Source: Betaproteobacteria bacterium MOLA814
GTDB taxonomy: Bacteria > Pseudomonadota > Gammaproteobacteria > Burkholderiales > Burkholderiaceae_C
Assembly: GCA_000496475.1 (NCBI GenBank)
Contig: AYMW01000001.1
Span: 122,623-186,622 of the forward strand
Direction of reading: 5' to 3'
Length of the DNA: 64,000 nucleotides
Both the position numbers and the translations under genes were made by a program. Shown in pieces: positions 1 to 9,027 of this stretch; position 1 is the first letter of the stretch, and every line of letters begins with the position of its first letter. Below the pieces are notes generated by a model. It saw only the letters and a list, made by a program, of their open reading frames with translations. It was not told where the DNA came from and made no database searches.

Positions 1-966
1 GTGTCCAAGCTGTACGCGCAGCCCCGCGTCAACGACGCATGCACCTTGGCTGGCTTAACACTGCCCAACCGGGTAGGACTGGCTGCGGGCTTGGACAAAA
101 ACGCACAATGTATCGATGCTTTTGCCCACATGGGTTTTGGTTTTGTAGAGGTCGGTACCGTCACCCCTTTGGCACAGCCCGGCAACGCGCAGCCACGCAT
201 GTTTCGCTTGCCCAAGTCCACCGCCATGATCAACCGGCTCGGTTTTAACAACCATGGCCTCGATGCATTTGTAGCCAACGTGCAGACATCGCGCATGCGC
301 GACCAAGTGGTGCTGGGCTTAAACATTGGCAAAAATGCCATCACGCCGATTGAACATGCAACCAATGATTACGTGCTAGGCCTATCTGGTGTGTACACGC
401 ATGCAGACTACATTACCGTCAACATATCCAGTCCAAACACAACAAACTTACGCGAGCTGCAAAGCGATCAAGCACTAGACAGGTTGTTAGATGCCCTGGC
501 ACAACGACGAGAACAACTCGCTAAAGAACACGGCACGCGCAAACCTATATTTGTAAAAATCGCACCCGACCTAGACGACCACCAAATAGAAGTTATCGCG
601 CAAGTGCTCAAGCGCTATGGCTGTAATGCCAGTGGCCAAGCGAACAATGACTGGGGCCTCATCGCGACCAACACCACGCTGGCACGTGATGCCGTTGTCG
701 GCCAAACGCATGCCACCGAGTCGGGTGGCCTGAGTGGTGCGCCAGTCTTTGAACCGAGCAACCGTGTGATCAGTGCCATGCGCCACACGTTGGGCACAGA
801 CTTTCCGATCATTGGGGTGGGCGGTATAGACAGCGCCTCCAAAGCAATAGGCAAGATTGCTGCTGGGGCTGATGCTGTGCAGTTGTACACAGGGTTTATT
901 TACAAGGGTCCTGCCTTGGTAAGGGACGCCGCCCTTGCGCTTAAAAATCGCCAACGCTCAAGCTGA
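1..966 (+). CDS. pyrD: Dihydroorotate dehydrogenase (quinone), 5' end cut by window edge
   Basis: Oxidises dihydroorotate to orotate with quinone as acceptor, the fourth step of pyrimidine synthesis, at the inner face of the cytoplasmic membrane. The visible part holds the class 2 signatures in order: GLAAGLDKN (FMN site), [15 protein letters not shown] with the catalytic serine, KIAPD, IATNTT and GVGGI near the C-terminus. Compared with the 336-residue E. coli enzyme, about 33 N-terminal residues are missing. That segment carries the membrane-associating helices, so the GTG at base 1 is probably an internal valine. Stops at 966 with a short gap to a convergent gene. Confidence 0.95.
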   Translation: MSKLYAQPRVNDACTLAGLTLPNRVGLAAGLDKNAQCIDAFAHMGFGFVEVGTVTPLAQPGNAQPRMFRLPKSTAMINRLGFNNHGLDAFVANVQTSRMRDQVVLGLNIGKNAITPIEHATNDYVLGLSGVYTHADYITVNISSPNTTNLRELQSDQALDRLLDALAQRREQLAKEHGTRKPIFVKIAPDLDDHQIEVIAQVLKRYGCNASGQANNDWGLIATNTTLARDAVVGQTHATESGGLSGAPVFEPSNRVISAMRHTLGTDFPIIGVGGIDSASKAIGKIAAGADAVQLYTGFIYKGPALVRDAALALKNRQRSS

Positions 967-1008
967 TTAACAATATGTGATTTTTACTTGCAACCAGAAT
1001 AAGCGCGC

Positions 1009-2136
1009 TCACAACAACGCCGCAATATGCTTGGCCAATGCCATAGAACTGGTTAAGCCAGGGGACTCAATACCAAAGGCATTCACCCAACCAGGGATGC
1101 CATGTTGCGCTGGGCCGTCCAGTCGAAAGTCTGCAGAAGATGCGCCAGGCCCATAAATGCGCGGGCGGATACCGCAATAAGAGGCCTGCAAACTGTTGGC
1201 TGGCAAATCTGGCCAGTAACGGCGAACGGACTCCTCAAAAGCCTTCTCTACGCCGGGTGTTGTGGCAAAGTCCAACGTATCCGCGCTGTTGGTATCAAGC
1301 CAATGCTGGTCTGGCCCAAAGCGTGCACGACCGGCCAAGTCCAATGTCAAATGTATACCCAACCAAGCGTCTTGTGGCGCTGGGTAAATAAGGCGCTTAA
1401 ACGGCACAGCCGCGCTGAAGTCACAGTAGTTGCCTTTTGCAAAATAAGGCGTTGGCAAGCTCGCCATATCAAAGCCCTGAATTTTTGCTGCCAATTGCGG
1501 CGCATGCAGCGACGCACAATTAACCACCACGTCAAAATCCCACTGCGACGTTTGTAGCTGACCATTTTCAAGGCTTTGTATCAACACGCTATGAGGGCGA
1601 CCTGCCGTTTGACTCGCAGTGCCGCCAACCACCTCAGAGTTATAGGCGACCACGCCGCCATGCGCCTCGAGGTCGCCTTGTAAAGCTGTCATCAGTGCGT
1701 GTGAATCAACGATCCCGGTATCTGGCGAATACAAGGCAGCCGCGCAGCGCAGCGCAGGCTCCAGCTTCAGGGCTTGCGCCGCACTCAAACGCTCCACCTG
1801 AACGCCATTGGCTTGTGCCTTGGCGAACAACGCATCCAGGCCCGCAACCTGGCCCGCGTCGGTGGCGACAATAAGCTTGCCACACAGCGAAAAAGGGACA
1901 TGGCGTTGTTGACAATAATCAACCAACAGCGCGCGCCCGTGCACGCAAACTTGGGCTTTCAATGAACCAGGCGTGTAGTACAAGCCTGCATGCAGCACTT
2001 CAGAGTTGCGCGAACTCACACCGCCTCCGATGTGCGTTCCCTTCTCGGCTACCACCACTTGGTTACCCAATACAGCCAGCTCACGCGCAACGGCCAAGCC
2101 CACCACGCCAGCCCCGATTACCAACACGTCCTTCAT
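1009..2136 (-). CDS. FAD-dependent oxidoreductase, L-2-hydroxyglutarate oxidase-like
   Basis: A 375-residue flavoprotein of the DAO/LhgO family. It opens with the Rossmann motif VIGAGVVGLAVARELA, followed by the family stretch SSRNSEVLHAGLYY at about residues 40-55. The C-terminus ends in a GIRPRIYGPG and GIESPGLTSS pattern typical of this group. Members oxidise 2-hydroxy acids such as L-2-hydroxyglutarate and pass electrons to the respiratory chain; the exact substrate is inferred. An ATG at 2154 is in frame, but the AAAAGG site seven bases before the ATG at 2136 supports the shorter start. Transcribed alone, convergent with pyrD. Confidence 0.8.
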   Translation of the reverse strand: MKDVLVIGAGVVGLAVARELAVLGNQVVVAEKGTHIGGGVSSRNSEVLHAGLYYTPGSLKAQVCVHGRALLVDYCQQRHVPFSLCGKLIVATDAGQVAGLDALFAKAQANGVQVERLSAAQALKLEPALRCAAALYSPDTGIVDSHALMTALQGDLEAHGGVVAYNSEVVGGTASQTAGRPHSVLIQSLENGQLQTSQWDFDVVVNCASLHAPQLAAKIQGFDMASLPTPYFAKGNYCDFSAAVPFKRLIYPAPQDAWLGIHLTLDLAGRARFGPDQHWLDTNSADTLDFATTPGVEKAFEESVRRYWPDLPANSLQASYCGIRPRIYGPGASSADFRLDGPAQHGIPGWVNAFGIESPGLTSSMALAKHIAALL

Positions 2137-2249
2137 AAACAAACCTTTTAACATCTAGACTCATTGGTTTGGCCCACACAGCTAGGCCAGCTCGTACCCA
2201 ACTGCTAAGGCACAATACAACTTACACGCAATACAACCAACGTTTGAAC

Positions 2250-2681
2250 ATGACCACCAAGAAAAAAGTCCACGACCGTGGCAATCCGACCTATTCTTTG
2301 CTTCAGGTTATGGGGGCACTGTCGGCTGCAGGCGTCCTAGCTTGGGCTATTTTGCATTACGCGCTTGCTCCTGAACCAGCACCAACACCGATGGCTGTTG
2401 AGGTGCGTTTGAACAACCAATGCGAAATAATCGATGACGCCTTCATGGCCACAGCTTCGGACGGTGCAAAAGCGCCATTCCAAAATGGTGTGGCCATGCT
2501 CGAAACCCGCTCAGATGCGCAGGTGTGGATTAGCAACAGCGACAAATACCCGCAATTTGGCTTCGAGACCCTCAAGGTTAAAGCGCAACCAATGTTGACC
2601 ATTGCAACAACATGTCAACCTAACAACCACCTAGACACCACCATGGACGCCATGCGCCAGCAGTTCAAATCTGACAAGTAG
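2250..2681 (+). CDS. Hypothetical single-pass membrane protein
   Basis: A 143-residue protein I do not recognise. A charged N-terminus (TTKKKVHDRGN) is followed by one hydrophobic segment at about residues 20-40 (LLQVMGALSAAGVLAWAILHYAL), then a roughly 100-residue domain that would lie outside the membrane and contains two cysteines. The frame is open from 2169, but the ATG at 2250 directly precedes the lysine-rich leader that usually starts such anchors, so I use it. It is divergent from the oxidoreductase and convergent with phaB. Function unknown. Confidence 0.6.
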   Translation: MTTKKKVHDRGNPTYSLLQVMGALSAAGVLAWAILHYALAPEPAPTPMAVEVRLNNQCEIIDDAFMATASDGAKAPFQNGVAMLETRSDAQVWISNSDKYPQFGFETLKVKAQPMLTIATTCQPNNHLDTTMDAMRQQFKSDK

Positions 2682-2708
2682 CACCAGCAACCACCACTTT
2701 AAACACAG

Positions 2709-2744
2709 CAGGCAAGCTGGCACGACATGGTGCGAGCTTGCCTG
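2709..2744. terminator. Hairpin between convergent genes
   Basis: CAGGCAAGCT at 2709-2718 pairs with AGCTTGCCTG at 2735-2744. Inside, GCAC pairs with GTGC after a single G-G mismatch, so the stem is long with a six-base loop. There is no run of T on either side. The place, between the hypothetical gene at 2250-2681 and phaB, fits a bidirectional transcription end. Confidence 0.5.
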
Positions 2745-2767
2745 TTGCGCGTGTGGACTCACACTAC

Positions 2768-3505
2768 TTAGCCAATATGCAGGCCTCCGTTGACAGAGAA
2801 GTCGGCCCCTGTGGAGTAAGCGGACTCTTCACCAGCCAACCACGACACCATTGAAGCAATTTCAGAGGGCTTGCCCAAGCGCTTCACAGGCACTGTTGCA
2901 ATGATTTTCTCCAGCACATCAGGGCGAATAGCATTCACCATGTCTGTGCCCACGTAGCCTGGGCTGACGGTGTTGACCGTCACACCTTTGGTCGCCATTT
3001 CTTGAGCCAATGCCATGGTAAAACCGTGCATGCCTGCTTTAGCCGCCGAGTAGTTGGTCTGCCCAGACTGGCCTTTTTGACCATTGACAGACGAAATCTG
3101 AATGATGCGACCAAAGCCCTGATCCACCATGTCAGCAACCACTTGTTTGGTGACGTTGAACATGGAGGTCAAGTTGGTAGCAATCACTGCGTTCCAGTCT
3201 TCCAACGACATTTTCAAAAACATGCGGTCACGCGTGATGCCCGCGTTGTTCACCAGTACCGAGATAGCACCATGCTCAGCTTTGGCCTTGGTAAACGCAT
3301 CTACTGTAGAGTCCCACTCGGCCACGTTGCCCACAGAGGCGAAAAAGGTGTAGCCCTGGGCTTTTTGTTCGTCTATCCATTTCGTGTAGTTACGGGTGGG
3401 ACCGCAACCGGCAATGACAGTCATACCGTCATCGTGTAGGCGCCTGCAAATGGCTGTACCGATGCCACCCATACCACCGGTCACGTATGCTACTTTTTTG
3501 TTCAT
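2768..3505 (-). CDS. phaB: Acetoacetyl-CoA reductase
   Basis: NADPH-dependent reduction of acetoacetyl-CoA to (R)-3-hydroxybutyryl-CoA, the second step of polyhydroxybutyrate synthesis. A 245-residue short-chain dehydrogenase, one residue shorter than the Cupriavidus enzyme. It shows the nucleotide-binding VTGGMGGIG, the NNAG motif, and the catalytic Ser-Tyr-Lys set in ISSVNGQKGQSGQTNYSAAK. AAGGAG lies just before the ATG. It is the last gene of phaC-phaA-phaB, 91 bases after phaA, the classical order of the C. necator operon. Confidence 0.95.
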   Translation of the reverse strand: MNKKVAYVTGGMGGIGTAICRRLHDDGMTVIAGCGPTRNYTKWIDEQKAQGYTFFASVGNVAEWDSTVDAFTKAKAEHGAISVLVNNAGITRDRMFLKMSLEDWNAVIATNLTSMFNVTKQVVADMVDQGFGRIIQISSVNGQKGQSGQTNYSAAKAGMHGFTMALAQEMATKGVTVNTVSPGYVGTDMVNAIRPDVLEKIIATVPVKRLGKPSEIASMVSWLAGEESAYSTGADFSVNGGLHIG

Positions 3506-3596
3506 AGTTGTCTCCTTGTGTCAAAAAAATTAAAAAACCAAAATAACAACATTTGTTGGCGTCCACGCAAGTGCACGCCAGTTCATAACAATACGT

Positions 3597-4778
3597 TTAA
3601 GTACGCTCAACGGCCAACGACACACCCATGCCCCCGCCAATACACAAAGCGGCCAGTCCCTTGGTGTGGCCTTCGCGCTGCATTTCGTGCAACAAAGTAA
3701 CCAAAATGCGGCAACCGCTCGCACCGATAGGGTGGCCCAGCGCGATAGCGCCGCCATTGGGGTTGACTTTTAGCGGGTCAATTTCAAGCGCCTTGTTGAC
3801 CGCACAGGCTTGAGCGGCAAAGGCTTCATTCAACTCAAACACGTCGACATCGCTGAAGGCCCAACCTGCACTGGCCAAGGCTTTGCGCGAAGCCGACACA
3901 GGGCCCATACCCATGGTAGCCGGGTCTAGGCCGCTGGTGCCAAATCCTGCAATGCGAGCCAATGGCTTTAAGCCCAGTTCAGCTGCTTTTTCAGCACTCA
4001 TCACCATAACGGCCGCGGCGCCGTCATTGATGCCTGATGCATTGCCAGCGGTCACGGTGCCTGCTTTGTCAAAAGCGGGACGCAACCCTGCCATGCTGGT
4101 GGCGTCGGACTTGCGGTTGATGAACTCATCAGCCTCGAACACGACTGGCTCGCCTTTGCGCTGAGGGATACTCACAGCGACAATTTCATCTTTGAATTTA
4201 CCTGCGTCTTGCGCAGCGCGTGCTTTGACTTGACTGGACAATGCCAAGGCGTCTTGAGCTTCCCGAGAAATCCCATGTTCTTTGGCCACGTTCTCAGCGG
4301 TAATACCCATGTGGTACTGGTTGTAGACATCCCACAGGCCATCGACAATCATGGAGTCAATCATTTTCCAATCTCCCATGCGCTGGCCATCGCGTGAGCC
4401 GCGCAACACGTGTGGGCTGGCGCTCATGTTTTCTTGACCACCAGCTATCACTATTTCGCTGTCGCCCCAAGCCACCGCTTGGGCGGCCAACATCACGGCC
4501 TTCAAGCCTGAGCCACACACGACGTTGATCGTAAGCGCTGGCACTTCATTGGGCAGGCCTGCTTTGAGAGTGGCTTGGCGCGCTGGATTTTGTCCCACAC
4601 CTGCGGTGAGCACTTGGCCCATGATGACTTCGCCAATGTGTGCAGGTGCCACACCGGTGCGGCGCAGCAATTCTTTAATCACAACAGCGCCCAGCTCGGT
4701 GGCTGGCACATTGGCTAAAGCACCTCCAAATTTACCAACTGCGGTTCTAGCTGCGGCAACAATAACGACGTCTTTCAT
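3597..4778 (-). CDS. phaA: Acetyl-CoA acetyltransferase (beta-ketothiolase)
   Basis: Condenses two acetyl-CoA to acetoacetyl-CoA, the entry step to polyhydroxybutyrate. At 393 residues it equals the usual length. The active-site cysteine is in NVVCGSGLKAV (near residue 88), the histidine in GHPIGASG, and the second cysteine in CIGGGMG near the C-terminus. It lies between phaC and phaB on the minus strand, 29 bases after the phaC stop, so co-transcription is likely. Confidence 0.95.
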   Translation of the reverse strand: MKDVVIVAAARTAVGKFGGALANVPATELGAVVIKELLRRTGVAPAHIGEVIMGQVLTAGVGQNPARQATLKAGLPNEVPALTINVVCGSGLKAVMLAAQAVAWGDSEIVIAGGQENMSASPHVLRGSRDGQRMGDWKMIDSMIVDGLWDVYNQYHMGITAENVAKEHGISREAQDALALSSQVKARAAQDAGKFKDEIVAVSIPQRKGEPVVFEADEFINRKSDATSMAGLRPAFDKAGTVTAGNASGINDGAAAVMVMSAEKAAELGLKPLARIAGFGTSGLDPATMGMGPVSASRKALASAGWAFSDVDVFELNEAFAAQACAVNKALEIDPLKVNPNGGAIALGHPIGASGCRILVTLLHEMQREGHTKGLAALCIGGGMGVSLAVERT

Positions 4779-4807
4779 GCTGGAGTCTTTCTTTAATACA
4801 AATAGAT

Positions 4808-6715
4808 TTACAAACTAGCAGGCTTGTTTGCCTTGACTAAGACGTAGCGACCAGGCGCTGGCTCAATCGCCTTGTAGCGGCCTCGCTTACCGTAAGTTTT
4901 AGGTGCAGCAACTTGCGCACCTGCGTGGCCGCTAAGCCACTTAGACCAGTCGGTCCACCAGCTGCCTGGATGTTCGGTGGCTTTGGCAATCCAGTCGCTG
5001 GCTTCAGCAGGAAACGCTTTGTCTGAGCCAATCCAGTGGCTGCGCTTGCCTTTAGAGGGCGGGTTAATTACCCCAGCAATGTGACCAGATGCGCCCATTA
5101 CAAAGCGTTTAGGCCCAGCCCAGTGCTGCGTGGTGGCGTATGCGCCACCAATAGGCACGATATGGTCTTCGCGCGAGCCGTAAATGTAGGCGGGTATTTT
5201 GACTTGCCTGAAGTCAATCGACTCACCGCACACAATGGTCGACTGTGGCTTCACCAAACGGTTTTCCAAATACGTATTGCGCAAGTACCACGCGTAAAAA
5301 GGCCCAGGCAGATTGGTCGTGTCGCCATTCCAATACAACAAGTCGAACGGTGGGGGCGACTGGCCCTTTAGGTAGTTGCCCACCACATAATTCCATACCA
5401 AATCGTTGGGGCGTAAAAATGAGAACGTAGTGGACAAGTCGCTGCCTGGCAACAAGCCCCCTTTGATGAACTGCAGCTCACGCATCTTCACAAAGCCCTC
5501 GTCAATAAACACATCCAGCACACCTGTGTCACTAAAGTCCAGCAAAGTGGTGAGCAAGGTCACGCTCTTGACTGGCTTCTCACCGCGCGCAGCCAATACA
5601 GCCAAGGCGGTACTCAAGATGGTGCCGCCGACGCAAAACCCCAAGGCATTGATGGTTTCAGCACCTGTGATGTCACGCACCGTTTGTATGGCCGTCATGG
5701 CGGCGTCTTCAATGTAGTCGTCCCAAGTGGCATTGGACAGTGACTCATCCGGGTTGCGCCAGCTCACCACGAAGGTTCGGTGGCCTTGGGAGACCGCATA
5801 ACGAATCAAGGAGTTCTCCGGCTGCAGATCCAATATATAAAATTTATTGATGCACGGCGGTACCAATAAAAAAGGACGTTCAAATATGGTCTCTGTGAGG
5901 GGCTTGTATTCAATGAGTTGAAACAACTCGTTTTCAAAGACAACCGCACCTTCTGTTGTTGCAACATTTTTACCCACCTCAAAGACGGACTCATCGGTCA
6001 TGGACACGCGCCCTTGACGCATATCGCTCAATAAATTGTGCATGCCTTTGGCGATACTTTCCCCCTTAGTCTCAACGGCCATGCGCTGGGCCTCAGCGTT
6101 GAAGGCTAAAAAATTACTGGGGGCGCTGGCATCAACCCACTGCTGCACATAAAAACGGACTTTTGCGCGGACTTTCTCAGATCCCACCACGGCATCAGCC
6201 ATCCCCAGCAGGGCTCGGGTGTTGATGAGGTACAGGGCAGCGGCCTGCTTGGCTGCAACATTGGTCTGCCAATCTTGGGCAGAAAAGCGTTTGTCGCGTT
6301 GCAAGCCGTCTAGTTGGCCATCCCGCCCTAAAGCCAACACGTCATGTTGGTAGGTCTGTTGCACAACCACCAAGGCACTGGCGTCAAAAGCGGGCATGGC
6401 TCCCAAGCTGGCATCTTTACCAACGGCGTTTTGTAAGTAGGACATGGCTTGCGCTATGTCCGCCCATGGCGCTTGGGCGCCCACCGTCTGAGCGCCTGCT
6501 GGCATGGAAAATGGAAGACCACCTGCCATGCCCATCTGTGCAAGGGCGGCAAAGGGATTCAATGCAGATGCAGCTTGAGTTGCAGAAGCTGATGCATCAA
6601 CTGGAGGACTGGCGTTGCCTGGAATCCCACCCGTTTGTGCCAAGTGTGTCCATTGCTCCATCAGGGTTTGTTGCCACCGACTAGCCATATCCAGCCATTT
6701 AGCTTGAGAATCCAT
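4808..6715 (-). CDS. phaC: Class I poly(3-hydroxyalkanoate) synthase
   Basis: Polymerises (R)-3-hydroxybutyryl-CoA at the granule surface. A 635-residue protein, typical for class I synthases. The lipase-like box GFCVGG carries the nucleophile, about Cys361. The other catalytic residues are Asp517 in SREDHIVP and His545 in GASGHIAGV. The first 90 residues are rich in Ala, Gly and Pro, as is common for the variable N-domain. The frame opens 10 codons earlier, but GGAGG four bases before the ATG at 6715 decides the start. First gene of phaCAB; no phasin or PhaR gene is in this window. Confidence 0.96.
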   Translation of the reverse strand: MDSQAKWLDMASRWQQTLMEQWTHLAQTGGIPGNASPPVDASASATQAASALNPFAALAQMGMAGGLPFSMPAGAQTVGAQAPWADIAQAMSYLQNAVGKDASLGAMPAFDASALVVVQQTYQHDVLALGRDGQLDGLQRDKRFSAQDWQTNVAAKQAAALYLINTRALLGMADAVVGSEKVRAKVRFYVQQWVDASAPSNFLAFNAEAQRMAVETKGESIAKGMHNLLSDMRQGRVSMTDESVFEVGKNVATTEGAVVFENELFQLIEYKPLTETIFERPFLLVPPCINKFYILDLQPENSLIRYAVSQGHRTFVVSWRNPDESLSNATWDDYIEDAAMTAIQTVRDITGAETINALGFCVGGTILSTALAVLAARGEKPVKSVTLLTTLLDFSDTGVLDVFIDEGFVKMRELQFIKGGLLPGSDLSTTFSFLRPNDLVWNYVVGNYLKGQSPPPFDLLYWNGDTTNLPGPFYAWYLRNTYLENRLVKPQSTIVCGESIDFRQVKIPAYIYGSREDHIVPIGGAYATTQHWAGPKRFVMGASGHIAGVINPPSKGKRSHWIGSDKAFPAEASDWIAKATEHPGSWWTDWSKWLSGHAGAQVAAPKTYGKRGRYKAIEPAPGRYVLVKANKPASL

Positions 6716-6732
6716 ATTGCCTCCACATATTT

Positions 6733-6762
6733 TTAATACACACACGCTATGACTTCGAACAA
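6733..6762 (-). promoter_or_regulatory. Possible sigma-70 promoter of phaCAB
   Basis: On the minus strand TTGTTC (6757-6762) and TATTAA (6733-6738) are separated by 18 bases and lie about 20 bases before the phaC start. The match is moderate, and nothing else in the short gap looks better. Inferred by eye only. Confidence 0.3.
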
Positions 6763-6807
6763 CTTACCTTGCGCCATGCAAACACACCCGTTTGTATGCT
6801 ACTTTAT

Positions 6808-7041
6808 ATGTACTTAGTCATCATTGCATGGCTGTATGTCGCTGTCATGATGGCTGCCGCTGAGGCGACGCACTCGCAGGGTTCTGTCCTAGGTGCTATT
6901 GTGACGTTTCTCATTTATGGGTTAGTACCTATGGCTATTGTCATATACATCATGAACGCCCCTTCTCGCCGCACAGCCAGGCGCAAAGCAGAAGCCCTAG
7001 AAGCTGAAGCGCTTAAAACTAACAAGCCTGAAGACCAATAA
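6808..7041 (+). CDS. Small conserved-type membrane protein
   Basis: About 77 residues with two hydrophobic segments (YLVIIAWLYVAVMMAAAEA and ILGAIVTFLIYG-like, through VPMAIVIYIM), followed by a charged tail rich in Ala, Lys and Glu. The first segment keeps a WLYV-MM-AEAT pattern that I recall from small membrane proteins of Burkholderiales; the function is unknown. Starts at 6769 (TTG), 6796 and 6808 are all in frame and none has a clear ribosome site, so the start is uncertain. It overlaps the tail of pgeF by 23 bases in the opposite direction. Confidence 0.6.
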   Translation: MYLVIIAWLYVAVMMAAAEATHSQGSVLGAIVTFLIYGLVPMAIVIYIMNAPSRRTARRKAEALEAEALKTNKPEDQ

Positions 7042-7906
7042 ACGCTGCCATGCGCCCACTGCCGCCCAACGCCTGCTGATCGCGCCGGTAAGAGAAATAC
7101 ACATCAGGGTTACCAGCCGTACACCACGCAGGACTGGCATCATTGCCGGTCACAGACACTATGCCTAGCTCAGACAGTACCAATTGAGCCAATGCAGGCA
7201 GGTTGGCAAGGTACTTGTTGGCACGCACAGACCCAAGACCCGCTGCAGCGCAAATACCAACCGCCACATCACCAAACAGCTGGGGTTGAGTGGGTTCAAC
7301 CAATTCGAAGCATGCGTGGGCCTGCGGGTGTTGCGCTACAAACGCTGCTCGCACCTCTGCACCCACCTCGAAGGCCGCTGGACCAATGCAAGGACCCAAC
7401 CAGACATGGACGTCTCGGCACAACTCACCCACGCTGCATTGCGCTTGCGCTGCCATGGTTTGAACCGTGGCTTGCAATACCCCATTGGCGAGTCCTCGCC
7501 AACCTGCATGAGCACCCGCTACCAATGGCTTGTGCTTGTGCGCAAACAACACGGGTAAGCAATCAGCGACCATGATGGCAGCAGCCAGTCCGGGAGTGGC
7601 ACATACCACGGCATCTGCTTCTACGCTCAGCGTGGCATTGGCTTGCGTCAGCAGATGAACATGGGTGCCGTGCACTTGTGTCATGAAGCACGGCGTCAGA
7701 CCCAAGGCTTGCGTCAACAAGCTGCGGTTGGCAACAACAGCTCGTGGGTCATCACCCACATGGTCACCCACATTTAAGCTGTCAAACGGCGCAGTCGACA
7801 CCCCACCAATGCGTTGCGTCATGTGGGCCACCACAGAATGGGGCGCATCCCACGCAACAGGCGTACCTAGTTTCTTTAATGCGTTGGTAAATTGCATGTT
7901 GTCCAT
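7019..7906 (-). CDS. pgeF: Peptidoglycan editing factor / purine nucleoside phosphorylase, YfiH family
   Basis: A 295-residue multicopper-oxidase-like (DUF152, YfiH/YlmD) enzyme. Family members remove misincorporated L-Ser from peptidoglycan precursors or act on purine nucleosides. Signature pieces are LNVGDHVGDDP, the metal-binding ADCLPVLFAH, HAGWRGL and WLGPCIGPAAFEVG. The C-terminal FFSYRRD motif appears here as YFSYRRD. MDNM and MQFT starts lie three codons apart; I take the first. It is divergent from the methyltransferase gene with a 74-base shared upstream region. Confidence 0.88.
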   Translation of the reverse strand: MDNMQFTNALKKLGTPVAWDAPHSVVAHMTQRIGGVSTAPFDSLNVGDHVGDDPRAVVANRSLLTQALGLTPCFMTQVHGTHVHLLTQANATLSVEADAVVCATPGLAAAIMVADCLPVLFAHKHKPLVAGAHAGWRGLANGVLQATVQTMAAQAQCSVGELCRDVHVWLGPCIGPAAFEVGAEVRAAFVAQHPQAHACFELVEPTQPQLFGDVAVGICAAAGLGSVRANKYLANLPALAQLVLSELGIVSVTGNDASPAWCTAGNPDVYFSYRRDQQALGGSGRMAAFIGLQAC

Positions 7907-7980
7907 AGCCAGATACTATAGAGCGCAAATACAACACGCACTGTTGACCAAGTCTTTTTAGCCACCCATTCAAGTCCCAC

Positions 7981-8925
7981 ATGCAAGCTCTCTTAGAGGC
8001 CATTGCCGCCGCACCAATGCCAACCGATGCGCGACGTATCTTTCACGGCCGAGGTGGCGTGTATCCGGGCTGCGAACAGTGGTCCCTGGATTGGTTTGCG
8101 CCAGTCTGGCTGTTAACCAGCTACAAGCCAGCGAATGAGGTTGAGCTTGAGCGCATTCAAGTGGCTTTGTCTCAGCGCTGGGCCGAGGTCGCGCCACCAG
8201 CTCTGCCGCTGAATTGGGTCTTCCAATGTCGAAGTGCGGGCCAATCTACAACGCGTCTGATGGCGGGCAGTGTGCCTGAGCCGCACGATGTGAGCGAAGC
8301 CGGCGCGGTCTACCGCTTGCATGTTCTCAAAGGGCAAAATCACGGTCTGTTTTTGGATATGGCCAACGCGCGCCAATGGGTGCGGGACTGGATCGTGGCT
8401 CATCCTGCAAGCCATGGGAACTCCCCCGACCTTAAAGTGCTCAACCTGTTTGCATACACATGCGCTTTTTCTGTGGCCGCACTGCAGTCGGGCGCCAAGC
8501 AGGTGGTTAATGTGGACATGAGTGCAGGTGCTCTGTCAATTGGCCAGCTAAACCACAGGCTCAATGGGCTGGCCACAGGCGCAAGTTTTTTACCCCATGA
8601 TATTTTTAAAAGCTGGGGCAAGATTGCCCGCAATGGCCCTTACCACTTGGTGATTGTTGACCCGCCAAGCTTTCAAAAGGGCAGCTTTGTTGCCACCAAC
8701 GACTACGTCAAGCTGATTCGACGGTTGCCAGCGCTGTTGCAGCCAGACGGCGTGGCCATGATATGCCTCAACGCGCCGGAGCTAGACACAGACTTTTTAA
8801 AAGCACTTGTTACAGCCCAGGCGCCTGACTTGCAGTTCGTTCAGCGACTGGCAAACCCCAGCGAATTTGTAGATATTGATCCCCAGCGCGCCTTAAAAGT
8901 ACTTCTTTATAATTCATTAAATTGA
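7981..8925 (+). CDS. Class I SAM-dependent methyltransferase, rRNA-type
   Basis: A 314-residue enzyme of the PF10672-like group related to the RlmI and RlmL C-terminal domains. It has the SAM-binding motif VLNLFAYTCAFSVAAL at about residues 150-165, an acidic VNVDMS strand, and the DPPSF motif (VDPPSFQKG) with the family's LFLDM-R segment before it. Such proteins methylate rRNA bases; target and position cannot be told from sequence alone. A shorter N-terminus than RlmI suggests that no PUA domain is present. Monocistronic by spacing. Confidence 0.78.
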   Translation: MQALLEAIAAAPMPTDARRIFHGRGGVYPGCEQWSLDWFAPVWLLTSYKPANEVELERIQVALSQRWAEVAPPALPLNWVFQCRSAGQSTTRLMAGSVPEPHDVSEAGAVYRLHVLKGQNHGLFLDMANARQWVRDWIVAHPASHGNSPDLKVLNLFAYTCAFSVAALQSGAKQVVNVDMSAGALSIGQLNHRLNGLATGASFLPHDIFKSWGKIARNGPYHLVIVDPPSFQKGSFVATNDYVKLIRRLPALLQPDGVAMICLNAPELDTDFLKALVTAQAPDLQFVQRLANPSEFVDIDPQRALKVLLYNSLN

Positions 8926-8962
8926 AACCATCTGTCGGCAGGCATGGGTTAACACCGATTCG

Positions 8963-8978
8963 CCGACCGATCGGTCGG
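8963..8978. promoter_or_regulatory. 16-bp perfect palindrome, TetR-type operator candidate
   Basis: CCGACCGATCGGTCGG is a perfect 16-bp palindrome just before TATGAT (8981-8986), which can serve as a -10 box for the dctP gene starting at 9028. The alternating CCGACCG/CGGTCGG halves resemble operators of many TetR-family repressors. No regulator gene is adjacent. Operator role is inferred. Confidence 0.5.
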
Positions 8979-9027
8979 TTTATGATATGACTTGAATTTT
9001 TAAACCCTACAGCAGGAGATAATCTGC

